Assembly: GCF_000503895.1 (NCBI RefSeq)
Contig: NC_022997.1
Coordinates: forward strand, 1,260,501 to 1,324,500
Reading direction: 5' to 3'
DNA from: Hyphomicrobium nitrativorans NL23
GTDB taxonomy: Bacteria; Pseudomonadota; Alphaproteobacteria; Rhizobiales; Hyphomicrobiaceae
Length of the DNA: 64,000 nt
Shown here: piece by piece, positions 31,290 through 41,405 of the stretch
How positions within the stretch are numbered: the stretch's first letter is position 1
Layout: every line of letters begins with the position of its first letter
Made by a program: the position numbers and the translations under genes
Notes under the pieces: generated by a model
Seen by the model: the letters and a program-made list of their open reading frames with translations, nothing else
Database searches by the model: none
Told to the model about the DNA's origin: nothing

Positions 31290-31815
31290 GCGTCCAACTG
31301 TAGGCGTCCGATTATCGCGTGAATACGCTCAAAACTCTGCCACGCCAATTGTGCCCCATCCGTAGGGTGTGCAGCAACTCACGGGTGCCGCTCAGACGCC
31401 CATCGACGGCACCGTTCCGCTTACTCTTTTGCAGATATCGCATCGGCGCGATCTGGATCTTGTCGCCGCTCGCTTCGATGTCGCTCATCTGCATTCGGTA
31501 TTTTTCGTTCCGAAATGAGGGGACATGGGACGGGCGAAATTTCCGGTCCCCAGAGCAACTCCGTGCTGCCTTGTACGCCGAGTGCGCCCGTACGCTCGAT
31601 CAGCACCACTACGGTGCGGCAGATTGCGCCTTCATCATTGTGCCGCTCGTGCGTGGCTTCTTTATCGATATCATCAACGCGTGCATCATCTCAGGTTTCA
31701 TCTCCGTAGGGTCATGAGCCGGCAGGCCAGAGAAAGTTACCGCCTTTGAGCAAAGACAAGGATCGGGAAGGGTGACGATGACTTTATCGCTACGCTGTGC
31801 ACAAAAGGACCGGAA
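31290..31815. other. Gene-poor region upstream of the HlyD gene
   Basis: No convincing gene is present. Frames of 60 codons (31312-31494, minus) and 132 codons (31319-31717, plus) exist. They lack recognisable domains and good ribosome sites and may be decayed sequence. The promoter for the HlyD-RbbA-YhhJ operon should lie in the last 150 bp, but no clear -35/-10 pair stood out. Confidence 0.35.
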
Positions 31816-32886
31816 ATGAAGTTTGAACACCGAGATCGGCTGATTGCGTTGGCCGTCGTGGCCGCGGTGGCAATCGGCTACGTTGTCTGGCAGAAGGCCA
31901 CGGATACGGGCCTGCCTGAGGGCTTTGCCAGCGGAAACGGCCGGCTTGAGGCTGTCGAAATCGACATTGCGGCCAAGACGGCGGGGCGACTGAAAGACGT
32001 GCTCGTGCGCGAAGGGGACTTCGTCCGCGCCGGTCAGCCGCTGGCGCATATGGACATCGCCCAGTTCGTCGCGCGAAGGCGCGAAGCCGAAGCTCAGCTG
32101 CGCCGCGCAAAGATCGCAATCGATACGGCTGGCAGCCTGGTGGCGCAACGGCAAGCCGAGCGTTCGTCTGCCGAGGCTGTCATCGAGCAACGCCAGGCGG
32201 AACTCGACGCAGCCGAGAGCAAGCTTGCACGCTCCGAGCATCTCGTCCGCAACAACAACGTCTCTCAGCAGGTGCTGGATGACGACCGAGCCTCCCAACG
32301 ACGCGCGAAAGCGGCGCTCGCCGCGTCGCGGGCTGCGCTTGCTGCGTCCGACGCCGCAATCGGAGCGGCCAAGGCGCAGGTCATCGACGCGGAAGCTGCC
32401 GTCGAAGCGGCGAAGGCGGCTATAGAAAGCCTGGATGCGGACATCGAAGACAGCACGCTGACCTCGCCGCGCGACGGGCGCGTCCAATTCCGTGTCGCCC
32501 AGGCCGGGGAAGTGCTTTCGAGCGGTGGCCGCGTCCTCAACATGATCGACGTGTCGGACGTTTACATGACCTTCTTCCTGCCCACGCAGGAAGCTGGGCG
32601 CGTTCCGCTCGGAGCGGACGTACGTCTCGTTCTGGATGCGGCGCCGCATCTCGTGATCCCGGCTTCGGTGTCGTTCGTGTCGGATGTGGCGCAGTTCACG
32701 CCCAAAGCTGTGGAGACGGAGGATGAGCGCCTCAAGCTGATGTTCCGGGTGCGTGCTCACATCCCCCAAGATCTGCTGCTCAAATATCTCACGCAGGTGA
32801 AGACCGGCCTTCCAGGCATGGCTTACGTCCGGTTGGACCAGAACGTTGCCTGGCCCCCTCATCTTGCATCAAACGTCGTGCAGTAA
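31816..32886 (+). CDS. HlyD-family membrane fusion protein
   Basis: The 356-residue adaptor has an N-terminal anchor helix ([17 protein letters not shown]). A lipoyl/beta-barrel half contains [20 protein letters not shown] and the return strand [20 protein letters not shown]. Between them is a long alpha-helical hairpin (about residues 75-205) rich in Ala, Glu and Arg. It spans the periplasm and links an inner-membrane ABC exporter to an outer-membrane channel. It heads an operon with an RbbA-like fused ABC protein and a YhhJ-like permease, the same order as E. coli yhiI-rbbA-yhhJ. Confidence 0.9.
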   Translation: MKFEHRDRLIALAVVAAVAIGYVVWQKATDTGLPEGFASGNGRLEAVEIDIAAKTAGRLKDVLVREGDFVRAGQPLAHMDIAQFVARRREAEAQLRRAKIAIDTAGSLVAQRQAERSSAEAVIEQRQAELDAAESKLARSEHLVRNNNVSQQVLDDDRASQRRAKAALAASRAALAASDAAIGAAKAQVIDAEAAVEAAKAAIESLDADIEDSTLTSPRDGRVQFRVAQAGEVLSSGGRVLNMIDVSDVYMTFFLPTQEAGRVPLGADVRLVLDAAPHLVIPASVSFVSDVAQFTPKAVETEDERLKLMFRVRAHIPQDLLLKYLTQVKTGLPGMAYVRLDQNVAWPPHLASNVVQ

Positions 32887-32893
32887 CGTCACG

Positions 32894-35644
32894 ATGACAG
32901 GTGAACGCTCAGCTCCCGTCGTCCATTTCGAGAACCTCCGTCTCACCTATGGGATGGTGAAGGCCATCGACGATCTTTCGCTCGACATTCCGTCGGGCCG
33001 AATGGTCGGACTGATCGGACCCGACGGCGTGGGAAAATCCAGCCTGCTCTCACTCATCGCGGGTGCGCGCAAGATGCAGGAGGGGCGGCTGAGCGTCCTT
33101 GGTGGGGACATGCGCGAAGCGCGGCACCGCGGCGATGTCTGTCCCCGCATCGCCTACATGCCGCAAGGACTTGGAAAAAACCTTTACCACACGCTCTCGA
33201 TCTTCGAGAACGTCGACTTTTTTGGGCGCCTCTTCGGACAAGACCGTGCCGAGCGCGAAGCGCGCATCGCCGTTCTCCTGGACAGCACCGGCCTTACACC
33301 GTTTCGCGACCGCCCGGCGGGAAAGCTGTCTGGCGGCATGAAGCAGAAACTCGGCCTCTGCTGCGCGCTGATCCACGATCCCGATCTTCTCATTCTCGAC
33401 GAGCCGACGACCGGCGTCGACCCGCTTTCGCGACGCCAGTTCTGGGAGCTGATCGACCGCATCCGCGCCAGCAGGCCGGGCATGAGCGTCATCGTGGCGA
33501 CGGCTTACATGGAGGAAGCTGCGCGCTACGATTGGCTCGTCGCGATGAACGCGGGCAAGATCCTGGCGACGGGGACGCCTGCCGAGCTGCTCGCGCAAAC
33601 GGGAACGGACAATCTCGACGATGCCTTCATCGCCATGCTGCCGGAAGAGGAGCGCAAGGATCACCGCAAGGTCGAGATTCCGCCGCCTCCTGCCGAAAAC
33701 GGCGAGGATTACGCGATCGAAGCGCAAAACCTCACCATGCGCTTCGGCGATTTCACAGCCGTCGACAACGTGACTTTCTCTATTCCGCGTGGCGAGATTT
33801 TCGGCTTCCTGGGCTCGAACGGCTGCGGCAAGACGACGACGATGAAGATGTTGACTGGCCTTCTTCCCGCGAGCGAGGGTTCGGCGAAGCTCTTCGGTCA
33901 TGAGGTCGATCCCCGAGACATGGCCGTGCGCAAACGCGTGGGCTACATGAGCCAGGCTTTCTCGCTCTACAGCGAGCTTACCGTCTCGCAGAACCTCTAT
34001 CTGCACGCACGCCTTTTCAATATGCCGGAAGATGCGATCCTGGACCGGGTTGCGGATATGGCCCGCCGCTTCGATCTTTCCGGCGTCATGGACACTTTGC
34101 CCACCTCCCTGCCGCTTGGCGTTCGCCAGCGCTTGTCCCTTGCCGTTGCAATGATCCACGGGCCGGACATTCTCATTCTCGACGAGCCGACGTCCGGCGT
34201 CGATCCCATAGCACGCGACGAATTCTGGCATATCCTGGCCGAGCTCTCGCGTAAGGACGGCGTCACGATTTTCGTCTCCACCCATTTCATGAACGAGGCG
34301 GAACTCTGCGACCGCATTTCGCTCATGCATGCCGGAAAGGTGCTCGTGAGCGACACGCCGCGCTCTCTGATAGAGGCCCGGGGTGCGGCAAATCTGGAAG
34401 AAGCGTTCGTGGCGTTTCTGGAAGACGCGATCGGGCCGCAGCCCGAGCAGCGCACAGAACCCATGCCGCATTCCGATGTGCGAGGCGCGCATGCCGCGAG
34501 CGCCGCGTCTCGCCGGTTGTTCAACCCGCGGCGGATGTTCAGCTATGCGCAGCGCGAGACTGTGGAACTCAAGCGCGATCCTATCCGCGCGACGATGGCG
34601 ATGCTGGGGACACTTATTCTGCTGTTCGTTATTGGTTTCGGCATCAGCATGGATGTCGAGGATCTGACGTTCGCCGTTCTCGACCGTGACGACAGCAGCG
34701 TTAGCCGGGACTATGTGCTCGAAATTTCCGGGTCCCGCTATTTCGTCGAGCAGCCGCCGCTGCGAGACTATCAGGACATGGACAGGCGCATGCGCAGCGG
34801 CGCGCTGAATGTGGCGCTGGAAATTCCACCCGGTTTCGGGCGGGACGTGATGCGCGGAAAGGGGGTTCAGATCGGCGGCTGGATCGACGGTTCCAATCCC
34901 CAACGCGCCGAGACCGTGAGCGGATACGTGCAGGGAATGCACGCCGCGTGGGTGTCTGCACGGGCGCGGGAAGCGCTCGGCCGTGGCGCCACGCTCGGCG
35001 ATTTCGGTCTCGAAATCCGCTATCGCTACAACCCGGACGTAAAAAGCCTCGTCGCCATGGTGCCTGCGGTTATTCCGCTGCTTCTGATGCTGATCCCGGC
35101 GATGCTCGCGGCACTTTGCGTCGTGCGCGAGAAAGAGCTGGGCTCTATCACGAACCTCTACGTGACACCTGTGACCAAGCTCGAATTCCTGCTCGGCAAG
35201 CAATTGCCTTACATAGCGCTCGCTATGCTGAATTTCTTTATCCTCGCCGCGTTCGCCGTCTTCGCGTTCGGGGTGCCGTTCACGGGGAGCTTCCTGGTGT
35301 TCACCCTCGCGGCATTTTTTTATGTCTCGGCGGCAACGGCGCTTGGGCTTGTGATTTCGGCGTTCATGAAAAGCCAGCTTGCCGCGATTTTTGCGACATC
35401 TCTTCTGACGCTCCTCCCCGCCGTGCAGTTCTCGGGTCTCGTCGATCCGGTGTCGTCGCTTGAAGGGGCTGGCGCCATCATTGCCAAGCTCTACCCTACC
35501 ACTTACTTCATGACCATCTCGCGCGGCGTGTTCTCGAAGGGGCTCGGCTTTGCGGAACTTACGAGTTCGCTCGTTCCTCTCGCGCTGACCGTTCCGGTTT
35601 TAATCGCGATCGGCACGCTTCTCCTCAAGAAGCAGGAGAGCTGA
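32894..35644 (+). CDS. RbbA-type ABC transporter: two ATPase domains fused to an ABC-2 permease
   Basis: The 916-residue fusion has two nucleotide-binding domains and a C-terminal permease. The first has Walker [10 protein letters not shown] (about residue 42), signature [11 protein letters not shown] (about 145) and Walker [14 protein letters not shown] (about 164). The second has [10 protein letters not shown] (about 306), a degenerate signature [12 protein letters not shown] and [13 protein letters not shown] (about 425). The ABC-2 permease has its first helix near 565 ([17 protein letters not shown]) and five more near 710-915. The second signature motif lacks the SGG. The ATG at 32894 lies 8 bp after the HlyD stop. 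Substrate unknown; related exporters handle drugs or bile-like compounds. Confidence 0.9.
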   Translation: MTGERSAPVVHFENLRLTYGMVKAIDDLSLDIPSGRMVGLIGPDGVGKSSLLSLIAGARKMQEGRLSVLGGDMREARHRGDVCPRIAYMPQGLGKNLYHTLSIFENVDFFGRLFGQDRAEREARIAVLLDSTGLTPFRDRPAGKLSGGMKQKLGLCCALIHDPDLLILDEPTTGVDPLSRRQFWELIDRIRASRPGMSVIVATAYMEEAARYDWLVAMNAGKILATGTPAELLAQTGTDNLDDAFIAMLPEEERKDHRKVEIPPPPAENGEDYAIEAQNLTMRFGDFTAVDNVTFSIPRGEIFGFLGSNGCGKTTTMKMLTGLLPASEGSAKLFGHEVDPRDMAVRKRVGYMSQAFSLYSELTVSQNLYLHARLFNMPEDAILDRVADMARRFDLSGVMDTLPTSLPLGVRQRLSLAVAMIHGPDILILDEPTSGVDPIARDEFWHILAELSRKDGVTIFVSTHFMNEAELCDRISLMHAGKVLVSDTPRSLIEARGAANLEEAFVAFLEDAIGPQPEQRTEPMPHSDVRGAHAASAASRRLFNPRRMFSYAQRETVELKRDPIRATMAMLGTLILLFVIGFGISMDVEDLTFAVLDRDDSSVSRDYVLEISGSRYFVEQPPLRDYQDMDRRMRSGALNVALEIPPGFGRDVMRGKGVQIGGWIDGSNPQRAETVSGYVQGMHAAWVSARAREALGRGATLGDFGLEIRYRYNPDVKSLVAMVPAVIPLLLMLIPAMLAALCVVREKELGSITNLYVTPVTKLEFLLGKQLPYIALAMLNFFILAAFAVFAFGVPFTGSFLVFTLAAFFYVSAATALGLVISAFMKSQLAAIFATSLLTLLPAVQFSGLVDPVSSLEGAGAIIAKLYPTTYFMTISRGVFSKGLGFAELTSSLVPLALTVPVLIAIGTLLLKKQES

Positions 35645-35647
35645 GCG

Positions 35648-36760
35648 GTGTCGTGGGCGAATATCTATCAACTTGGCATCAAGGAGCTGCGAGGTCTTCT
35701 TCGCGACCCGGTGATGCTTGTCTTGATCGTCTTTTCGTTCACGGTTTCAGTCTATACGTCCGCAACCTCTATCCCCGAAACGCTCAATCGCGCCACGATC
35801 GCCATCGTCGACGAGGATCAGTCGCCGCTGTCGGGACGGATCGCGAATTCGTTCTATCCGCCGTATTTCATCACGCCGTCGATGATCGACGTGGCCGAAA
35901 TGGATCGGCGCATGGATAACGGCCTCGACACATTCGCGCTCAATATTCCTCCCAATTTCCAGCGCGACCTTCTGGCCGCGAAAGCTCCCGTGATCCAGCT
36001 CAACGTCGATGCAACGCGCATGTCGCAGGCGTTCACGGGGGGCGGCTATGTTCAGAGCATCGTCTCGGGAGAGATCCGCGAGTTTTTGCAGCGTTACAGG
36101 GGTGAGGTCGCGCTTCCGGTGGAGCTTAGCCTCCGGTCACGATTCAACCCCGAGCTCAACAAAGGCTGGTTTGGATCGATTACCAGCATCATCAACAGCA
36201 TTACCATGCTCTCGATCATCCTGGCAGGTGCGGCCCTCATTCGCGAGCGCGAGCATGGAACGATCGAGCATCTGCTCGTCATGCCGGTCACGCCGCTGGA
36301 AATCATGATCAGCAAGGTGTGGTCAATGGGGTTCGTTGTGCTCTTGTCCTCGACCTTTTCCCTGCTCGTCATCGCGCAGGGGCTTTTGCACGTGCCGCTT
36401 CAAGGCTCGGTGCTTCTTTTCTTCTTCGGTACAGCACTTCTGCTGTTTGCCACGACGTCTCTCGGTATTTTTCTGGCTACCGTCGCAGGATCGATGCCGC
36501 AGTTCGGCTTGCTTTTGATGCTTGTCCTCTTGCCGCTGCAAGTTCTCTCCGGAGCGTCGACCCCGCGCGAAAGCATGCCCGACATCGTGCAGAACATCAT
36601 GTTCTTCGCGCCGAATACCCATTTCGTCATGCTGTCGCAAGCCGTTCTGTTCCGTGGAGCGGGGGTGGATGTTGTCTGGCCTCAGCTCCTGATGCTGTTT
36701 CTGATCGGAGCTGCATTGTTTGCCTACTCGCTGACGCGCTTCCGGGCGTTCCTTAAATAG
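35648..36760 (+). CDS. ABC-2 type permease (YhhJ-like)
   Basis: The 370-residue membrane protein has one N-terminal helix (DPVMLVLIVFSFTVSVYTS), a periplasmic domain (about 40-165) and five C-terminal helices (for example TSIINSITMLSIILAGAALI). The segment IRERERGTIEHLL-like IREREHGTIEHLLVMPVTPL is the ABC-2 signature. It starts 4 bp after the RbbA-like gene and completes the exporter as the second permease half. Confidence 0.88.
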   Translation: MSWANIYQLGIKELRGLLRDPVMLVLIVFSFTVSVYTSATSIPETLNRATIAIVDEDQSPLSGRIANSFYPPYFITPSMIDVAEMDRRMDNGLDTFALNIPPNFQRDLLAAKAPVIQLNVDATRMSQAFTGGGYVQSIVSGEIREFLQRYRGEVALPVELSLRSRFNPELNKGWFGSITSIINSITMLSIILAGAALIREREHGTIEHLLVMPVTPLEIMISKVWSMGFVVLLSSTFSLLVIAQGLLHVPLQGSVLLFFFGTALLLFATTSLGIFLATVAGSMPQFGLLLMLVLLPLQVLSGASTPRESMPDIVQNIMFFAPNTHFVMLSQAVLFRGAGVDVVWPQLLMLFLIGAALFAYSLTRFRAFLK

Positions 36761-36930
36761 CGAGCGTGGGCATGTGTCGCCGCTTCAAACAACGGGCAGC
36801 CGACGCCGTGGCGCAGACAACGTCCGGCAGGATCCGGACGCGGGGAAAAATTGCACTGATAGACGAAACGCGCCCATGCCGGGACGAGCAGCGTCGGATC
36901 GATCCGCCAAGACGGCACCTTGCCGGTGCG

Positions 36931-37623
36931 TTATGCGGATTTTCTGTTGGCCAGATCCGAACGGGCCACCCTTGCGGATTTTCGGTGAGCGGCTTCGTAT
37001 CCGAGATGTTGCCATAGCGTGCGCTTGAATTCCTCGACGGTTTTGAGCATGTCAAAATCCTTGAGGATGAGAGAGCGTGCGAGGACGCCGTCGAGAAAGG
37101 CCGAGATCATCGTGGCCGTGGTGGCCGGCTCCACGTCGCGGAAAATGCCTGTCCGGATGCCGTCGCGGATGAACTTCCGCAGGATCTCGTTCTCGTGATT
37201 GTAGAAGCGCTTGATCGAGCCGCGCGCCTCGGCAAACTCGGGCCCGCTGCAATCCAGGCTAATCTTGATCACGTTGCGCAGGCGCTTGTGGAGCGTCACG
37301 TGGACGTTGAACCACTCATTGATCGCCGAGACGGCATTGTCGTGTTTCTCGTTATCGCAATGTTCGGCGAAGTGCCGGAAGGCCTCGTTGATCGTACTGT
37401 TGATGGCGGCGTTGAAGAGTGCGAGCTTGTCTTTGTAGTGGTAGTAGATCATGGCGCTGTTGACGTTAGCGGCGTGGCCAATGTCCTTGATGGTCACGGA
37501 CGAGAAGTGCCGCTCCGCGAATAGATCAAGCGCAATACGTGCAAGATCTTCTGCTCCCGGACCTGCAGTACTTGCGCGTCTCCGCCCTAGTTTTGGCTCG
37601 GTTTCTTTCTTCTTGCCCGCCAT
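36931..37623 (-). CDS. TetR-family transcriptional regulator
   Basis: The 230-residue regulator has an N-terminal HTH domain, LFAERHFSSVTIKDIGHAAN followed by VNSAMIYYHYKDKLALFNAA (about residues 34-73). The C-terminal ligand-binding domain is helical. It is convergent to the ABC operon (170-bp gap). Exporter operons of this type are often controlled by a nearby TetR protein, so this pairing is plausible but not shown. AT-rich dyads upstream (about 37640-37665) could be its own operator. Confidence 0.9.
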   Translation of the reverse strand: MAGKKKETEPKLGRRRASTAGPGAEDLARIALDLFAERHFSSVTIKDIGHAANVNSAMIYYHYKDKLALFNAAINSTINEAFRHFAEHCDNEKHDNAVSAINEWFNVHVTLHKRLRNVIKISLDCSGPEFAEARGSIKRFYNHENEILRKFIRDGIRTGIFRDVEPATTATMISAFLDGVLARSLILKDFDMLKTVEEFKRTLWQHLGYEAAHRKSARVARSDLANRKSA

Positions 37624-38436
37624 CGATACCTAGCTCAGCATTAAATTGACAGATTAATTAGTGTCCGCATCCGGAGAGATGCGTATGGATCGGCGCGAAA
37701 AGCTCACGCACCGTTTCGTGTTTATGAGCGAAGTCGCTAGATCGAGCGGCGCTGCCCGATAAGTCAGAGGCCGACGTTGTCCTCCTTTCGTCAACGTAGC
37801 ACGCGCTTTGACCGTGCCATAGCCATCGGGCGCGAAATTTGCCGCCTCGGATAGCCGCAGGAGGCACGCGTCCAAAGCTTTTTCTGTGGGGCTGCGGCGC
37901 ATCAGGGATCGCATTGCACAACGTCCGGGATGCTCGCATTGCGCGTGCCGTGATTGTCAGCCTGCGTCCCCAAGGTTCACTCGCGCCGAGCGGACTGTGC
38001 GGGCCGATCAGGAGAGGCCGGTGGCGGGCTTTTCGGGCAGGTATTCCGTGCGGTAGCAAACCTAAGATTGATGAAATGAATGAGGCGATTGACCTCGTCT
38101 TTGCTAAGTCGCGCGGGGGTGACTTCAGCCATGGGCCCTTTCCCCGCTGCTGCGGAAACTCCCGCGCTGCGATGCTTCTTCGAAGTGCGTTCCGGGGAGC
38201 AATATGTGCGCGGACGATGTGGCCATTTTCGTGTGTTCGAACGCGCCGCCGGGCTTCGACGTCTCGCATTGCAAACACGAATTGGCGCAGCGCATAATAA
38301 TTAATCGCTTGATTAATTTAAATTCGGGGATACCGTGAGGGTGGGACGTCAAGCTGCCCGTTCGGATAGGAGCGTCTACCCAAGTGGGTAGGCTAAACCT
38401 ACCCCGATGCTTGCTTGACCCCTTCGCAGGGAGTGA
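37624..38436. other. Long gene-poor region between the TetR gene and the one-carbon cluster
   Basis: About 800 bp have no gene that I can support. A minus-strand frame of 86 codons (37654-37914) and longer overlapping frames lack recognisable domains and look like chance or decayed sequence. The right part becomes AT-rich and carries the dyad at 38300-38317, then the hairpin CTACCC-AAGT-GGGTAG near 38377-38392. Promoters for the formimidoyltransferase gene probably lie at its right end. Confidence 0.4.
38300..38317. promoter_or_regulatory. Perfect 18-bp AT-rich dyad upstream of the one-carbon cluster
   Basis: ATTAATC-GCTT-GATTAAT is a perfect inverted repeat about 200 bp before the formimidoyltransferase ATG. 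A related ATTAAT-containing sequence lies just upstream of the TetR gene (about 37640-37665). A regulator-binding site is likely; the partner is unknown. Confidence 0.45.
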
Positions 38437-38507
38437 CCACGGACGTCGTGGAGCACCGTAACGCATCCCGGATGGCCATGCCGAACCGGGACCGCACTTC
38501 AGGAGGA
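38437..38507 (+). ncRNA. Structured leader of the formimidoyltransferase gene, candidate cis-regulatory RNA
   Basis: Two hairpins precede the ribosome site: CCACG-GACGT-CGTGG (38437-38451) and TCCCGG-N14-CCGGGA (38466-38491). The second loop contains the self-complementary TGGCCA. The single-stranded joiner is AGCACCGTAACGCA. AGGAGGA at 38501-38507 lies next to the second stem. I compared it mentally with ZTP (pfl), THF, SAH and glycine riboswitch consensus patterns and found no match. Regulation is inferred from structure and position only. Confidence 0.4.
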
Positions 38508-38512
38508 CGCTC

Positions 38513-39454
38513 ATGGCCCAGTATATCCTATCGGACCCGAACTTCAGCGATGGCACCCGCAAGGAGGTGATCGAGCAGATCGTAGCTCCCTTCCGGGACA
38601 AAAAAGGGGTTAAGCTCATCGGCTATGAGCCCGACGCAGATTTCGATCGCTTGCCGGTCGAGGTGCTGGGTCGGCCGGAGGCCGTGAGGGAGGCGATCCT
38701 GGCATCTGCTGCGAAGGCGTACGAGCTCATCGACATGGAGAAGCAGCACGGGCGCCATCCGCGTATCGGTGCGGTCGATACCATCGAGATCTACCCTGCT
38801 AAGGACATCACCATCGAGGAGTGCGTCGCGTTTGCCGAAGATCTCGGCAAGGAGCTTTTCAAGCGCCATGGCGTTCCGATTTTCTTCACCGGAAAGAACG
38901 CACGCCGGCCGGACCGCGAGGGACTGACCGCGATCCGTAAGGGCAATTACGAAGGTCTCCGCGACGTGATCGAGAAGGATCCCGATCGGGCGCCGGATCT
39001 CGGCCCGGCGAAGATGCATCCGACGGCAGGCGCAACCATCGTCGGCGCGCTCGATGAGCATGACGCGTATTTCAACGTGGTTCTCGATACGACGGATCTT
39101 GCCATCGCCCGGAAGCTTGCAAGCTACGTGCGCGGAAAGACCGGCGGATTCACGAACATCCAGGGTGTGATCGGGTTGCCGAACACGCATCGGCGGACGG
39201 GCAAGGCGGTCACGATCGTGTCTTGCGAAGTGAGCAACCCGCTCAAGACGCCGTTGCACCGCATCTACAATCTGCTGAAAGCCGAAGCTGCCCGGTACGG
39301 CGTGAATGTCCTCGCAGGCCAAGTGTGTGGGACAATCGCGGCCGAGGTGCTGGTGCAGACGGCGGAATGGTACTTGCAGCTTGAGGGCATCAACGGCCCT
39401 TGGGATTACAAGTCCCAGATCCTCGAAAATCATTTGCTAGAGTTGGAAGGCTAG
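38513..39454 (+). CDS. Glutamate formimidoyltransferase
   Basis: The 313-residue protein is the stand-alone formimidoyltransferase part of FTCD. It transfers the formimino group from N-formimino-L-glutamate to tetrahydrofolate. The catalytic region is IDMEKQHGRHPRIGAVDTIE (about residues 73-92, with the catalytic His), and GKTGGFTNIQGVIGLPNTHR is typical. It opens a cluster with an APC permease, Fhs, FchA, FolC and MetF. Together with FchA (cyclodeaminase/cyclohydrolase family) it can feed formimino carbon into 5,10-methenyl-THF. A strong AGGAGGA ribosome site and a structured leader lie upstream. Confidence 0.9.
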   Translation: MAQYILSDPNFSDGTRKEVIEQIVAPFRDKKGVKLIGYEPDADFDRLPVEVLGRPEAVREAILASAAKAYELIDMEKQHGRHPRIGAVDTIEIYPAKDITIEECVAFAEDLGKELFKRHGVPIFFTGKNARRPDREGLTAIRKGNYEGLRDVIEKDPDRAPDLGPAKMHPTAGATIVGALDEHDAYFNVVLDTTDLAIARKLASYVRGKTGGFTNIQGVIGLPNTHRRTGKAVTIVSCEVSNPLKTPLHRIYNLLKAEAARYGVNVLAGQVCGTIAAEVLVQTAEWYLQLEGINGPWDYKSQILENHLLELEG

Positions 39455-39521
39455 GTCCTTTCCGCGCGAATGAACTAACTAATCGACTAATAATACTTGA
39501 TAGCAACGGGAGGTAATCAAG

Positions 39522-39582
39522 GTCGGCTTGCATAAAGAATGACCGATAAATCGGCAAACGGGGGGCATGCAAGCCGACTTTT
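39522..39582 (+). terminator. Long nested hairpin between formimidoyltransferase and permease genes
   Basis: GTCGGCTTGCAT (39522-39533) pairs perfectly with ATGCAAGCCGAC (39567-39578), followed by TTTT. Inside lies CCGAT-AA-ATCGG (39543-39554) and a CGGGGGGC tract. It may be a terminator of the first gene or a regulatory leader of the permease, whose ATG is at 39616. Confidence 0.55.
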
Positions 39583-39615
39583 GATTCCATTCATCGGACC
39601 CTGGGAGGACCGACA

Positions 39616-41229
39616 ATGGAGTATGGAAAAGCTGAAGCCCTAGGGGTGTCCTATCAATCTGGTGCGGACACCCAGAGAATGCGACGCGACGTGAATTGGT
39701 GGCAGGTGGTCTTCATCGCCGCAGGTTCGCCCGCTCTCGTGATGTTCAGCCTCGGCGGCATTTCAGCCGTCACAGGCACGATCTCGCCCCTCGTCTGGTT
39801 CATCTCGGTGATGATCGGTTTTGTAGCGATCTTCAGCTACGCCGAAATCGCCGCCATGCATCCGAACAAATCCGGCGGCACGGCCGTCTATGGCGCCACC
39901 GCGTGGGTTCGCCACAGTCGCATTATCGCCCCCATGTCGGTCTGGTCGAACTGGCTCGCATGGAGTCCCATTCTCGCCATCGGTTCGGGATTGGGATCCG
40001 GGTATCTGCTCTCGATCTTTCTGCCGCCTGATCACGTCCTCAATACGTGGAAGTTGACGCTGCTCGATTTGAACTTCCTGAAAGAAGATCTCTCGATACG
40101 CATCAACACGCAGTTCATCGTAGGCACCGTGCTGATGGTGGCCGTGTGGAGCATTCAGCACACGGGCATTGCGAAAACAGCGCGCGTTCAGATCATCCTT
40201 ACGTTGGGCGGCATTATTCCGCTGCTGTTCGTCACGCTCATTCCGCTGTTCACCGGCGGAATCGACATGGACAACTTCACTCCGTTCGTTCCTCTCAACG
40301 GCGAATGGAATCTCGAAGGGTGGCGTCTCTTCATTGGCGGTCTCTTCCTCGCGGCATGGGCAGCGTATGCGGCAGAAAACGCCGTCTGCTACATGAGCGA
40401 AATGAAGAACCCCCAGGGTGACGGCGCCAAGGCGATCATCTGGTCGGGCGTGCTCGGTGTGCTTCTCTACTCGCTCGTGCCGTTTGTCTTCCAGGGCGTG
40501 CTCGGCGTCGACTACATGCGTTCGCCCGGCATCGAATCCGGCGAAGGTGTGGGCGTCGCGCTGGCCAGCATGGTGGGTGCAAGCGAGTTCATCGCCAAGC
40601 TTCTGGTGGTGATGCTGACCTTCACGCTGTTCCTCGCGATCATGACGGCGATGGCCGGTTCGTCCCGCACGCTTTACCAGGGCGCGCATGACGGCTGGAT
40701 GCCGAAGTGGCTCGACAAGCTCAACGAGAATGGCGTGCCCACGCGCGCCATGTGGGCAGACCTCGGGTTCAACGCGATCCTGCTTCTGATGTCCGACTAC
40801 ATGTTCGTGATGGCGGTTTCGGCGGTGAACTACGTGCTGTTCCACTATCTCAACCTGAACGCGGGCTGGATTCACAGGCTCGACAATCCGAATGCCAAGC
40901 GGCCGTATCGCGCGCCGAACTGGCTGATGGTGGCGGGCACGGGGCTGGCATACGTCAATGCGTTCCTGATCGGAGTCGGCGCCAACCTGTGGGGCAACCA
41001 CATCCTCTTCCTCGGACTGGCTGCCGCCTTCATCTCCACGCCGCTCTTCTGGTACCGGCACTACGTCGTCGACAAGGGCAAGTTCCCGCCCGACATGCTC
41101 GCCGACCTGCTGCCCGAGGGCCAGACTGAGCTTCCCCCCACGCGAGCTGGAATGCTGCCCTACCTCGCGCTTCTCGGCGGGATGGCCTCCATGGCAGCGG
41201 GCTACATCATCTTCTGGGTGATGTTCTAG
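39616..41229 (+). CDS. APC-superfamily amino acid permease
   Basis: The 537-residue transporter has about 12 helices. The conserved APC start is [20 protein letters not shown] (about residues 34-53). Further signatures are [20 protein letters not shown] (about 74-93) and [20 protein letters not shown]. The substrate cannot be read from the sequence. The neighbours suggest an amino-acid-like donor of one-carbon units, for example histidine or a methylated or formiminated amino acid. A GGGAGGA ribosome site precedes the ATG. Hairpins with long loops bound the gene on both sides, so it may be regulated separately from the flanking folate genes. Confidence 0.88.
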   Translation: MEYGKAEALGVSYQSGADTQRMRRDVNWWQVVFIAAGSPALVMFSLGGISAVTGTISPLVWFISVMIGFVAIFSYAEIAAMHPNKSGGTAVYGATAWVRHSRIIAPMSVWSNWLAWSPILAIGSGLGSGYLLSIFLPPDHVLNTWKLTLLDLNFLKEDLSIRINTQFIVGTVLMVAVWSIQHTGIAKTARVQIILTLGGIIPLLFVTLIPLFTGGIDMDNFTPFVPLNGEWNLEGWRLFIGGLFLAAWAAYAAENAVCYMSEMKNPQGDGAKAIIWSGVLGVLLYSLVPFVFQGVLGVDYMRSPGIESGEGVGVALASMVGASEFIAKLLVVMLTFTLFLAIMTAMAGSSRTLYQGAHDGWMPKWLDKLNENGVPTRAMWADLGFNAILLLMSDYMFVMAVSAVNYVLFHYLNLNAGWIHRLDNPNAKRPYRAPNWLMVAGTGLAYVNAFLIGVGANLWGNHILFLGLAAAFISTPLFWYRHYVVDKGKFPPDMLADLLPEGQTELPPTRAGMLPYLALLGGMASMAAGYIIFWVMF

Positions 41230-41235
41230 CGGAAT

Positions 41236-41302
41236 GGAGGCGGCCTCGGTCGCACGCAGTAAAACAGCTCCCCTGTTCTGCAACGCAGCTAAGGCCGCCT
41301 CC
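41236..41302 (+). terminator. Inverted repeat after the permease gene
   Basis: GGAGGCGGCCT (41236-41246) is exactly complementary to AGGCCGCCTCC (41292-41302) over a 45-nt loop that itself contains short complementary runs (ACGCAG and CTGCAACGCAGC). It is followed by TACTTTACC, a weak T tract. It lies 6 bp after the permease stop. Confidence 0.5.
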
Positions 41303-41405
41303 TACTTTACCACAAACCATAAATGAGCAAGGCCGCCCGTTTGTCGCGGGAAGCCACAGGACCCGTTCGACCTCAGTCGAACATGACATGCAGAGGATAC
41401 AGGCT

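Noticed and set aside
33050-35203. 717-codon open frame antisense to the RbbA-like ABC gene
   Set aside because: The sense frame has complete ABC motifs. The antisense product is rich in Arg, His and Ala without any domain, as expected of a shadow frame in GC-rich DNA.
37654-38297. Small ORFs on both strands between the TetR gene and the one-carbon cluster
   Set aside because: They overlap one another, lack ribosome sites and domains, and have Arg/Ala-rich shadow-like composition.
38437-38507. ZTP (pfl) riboswitch before the formimidoyltransferase
   Set aside because: The gene context fits, but the GACTGGCG and CGCCTGGGC blocks of the pfl motif are absent. It is kept only as an unassigned structured leader.
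39763-41283. 506-codon frame antisense to the APC permease
   Set aside because: The sense strand encodes a clear 12-helix permease; the antisense frame is low-complexity and has no recognisable domain.
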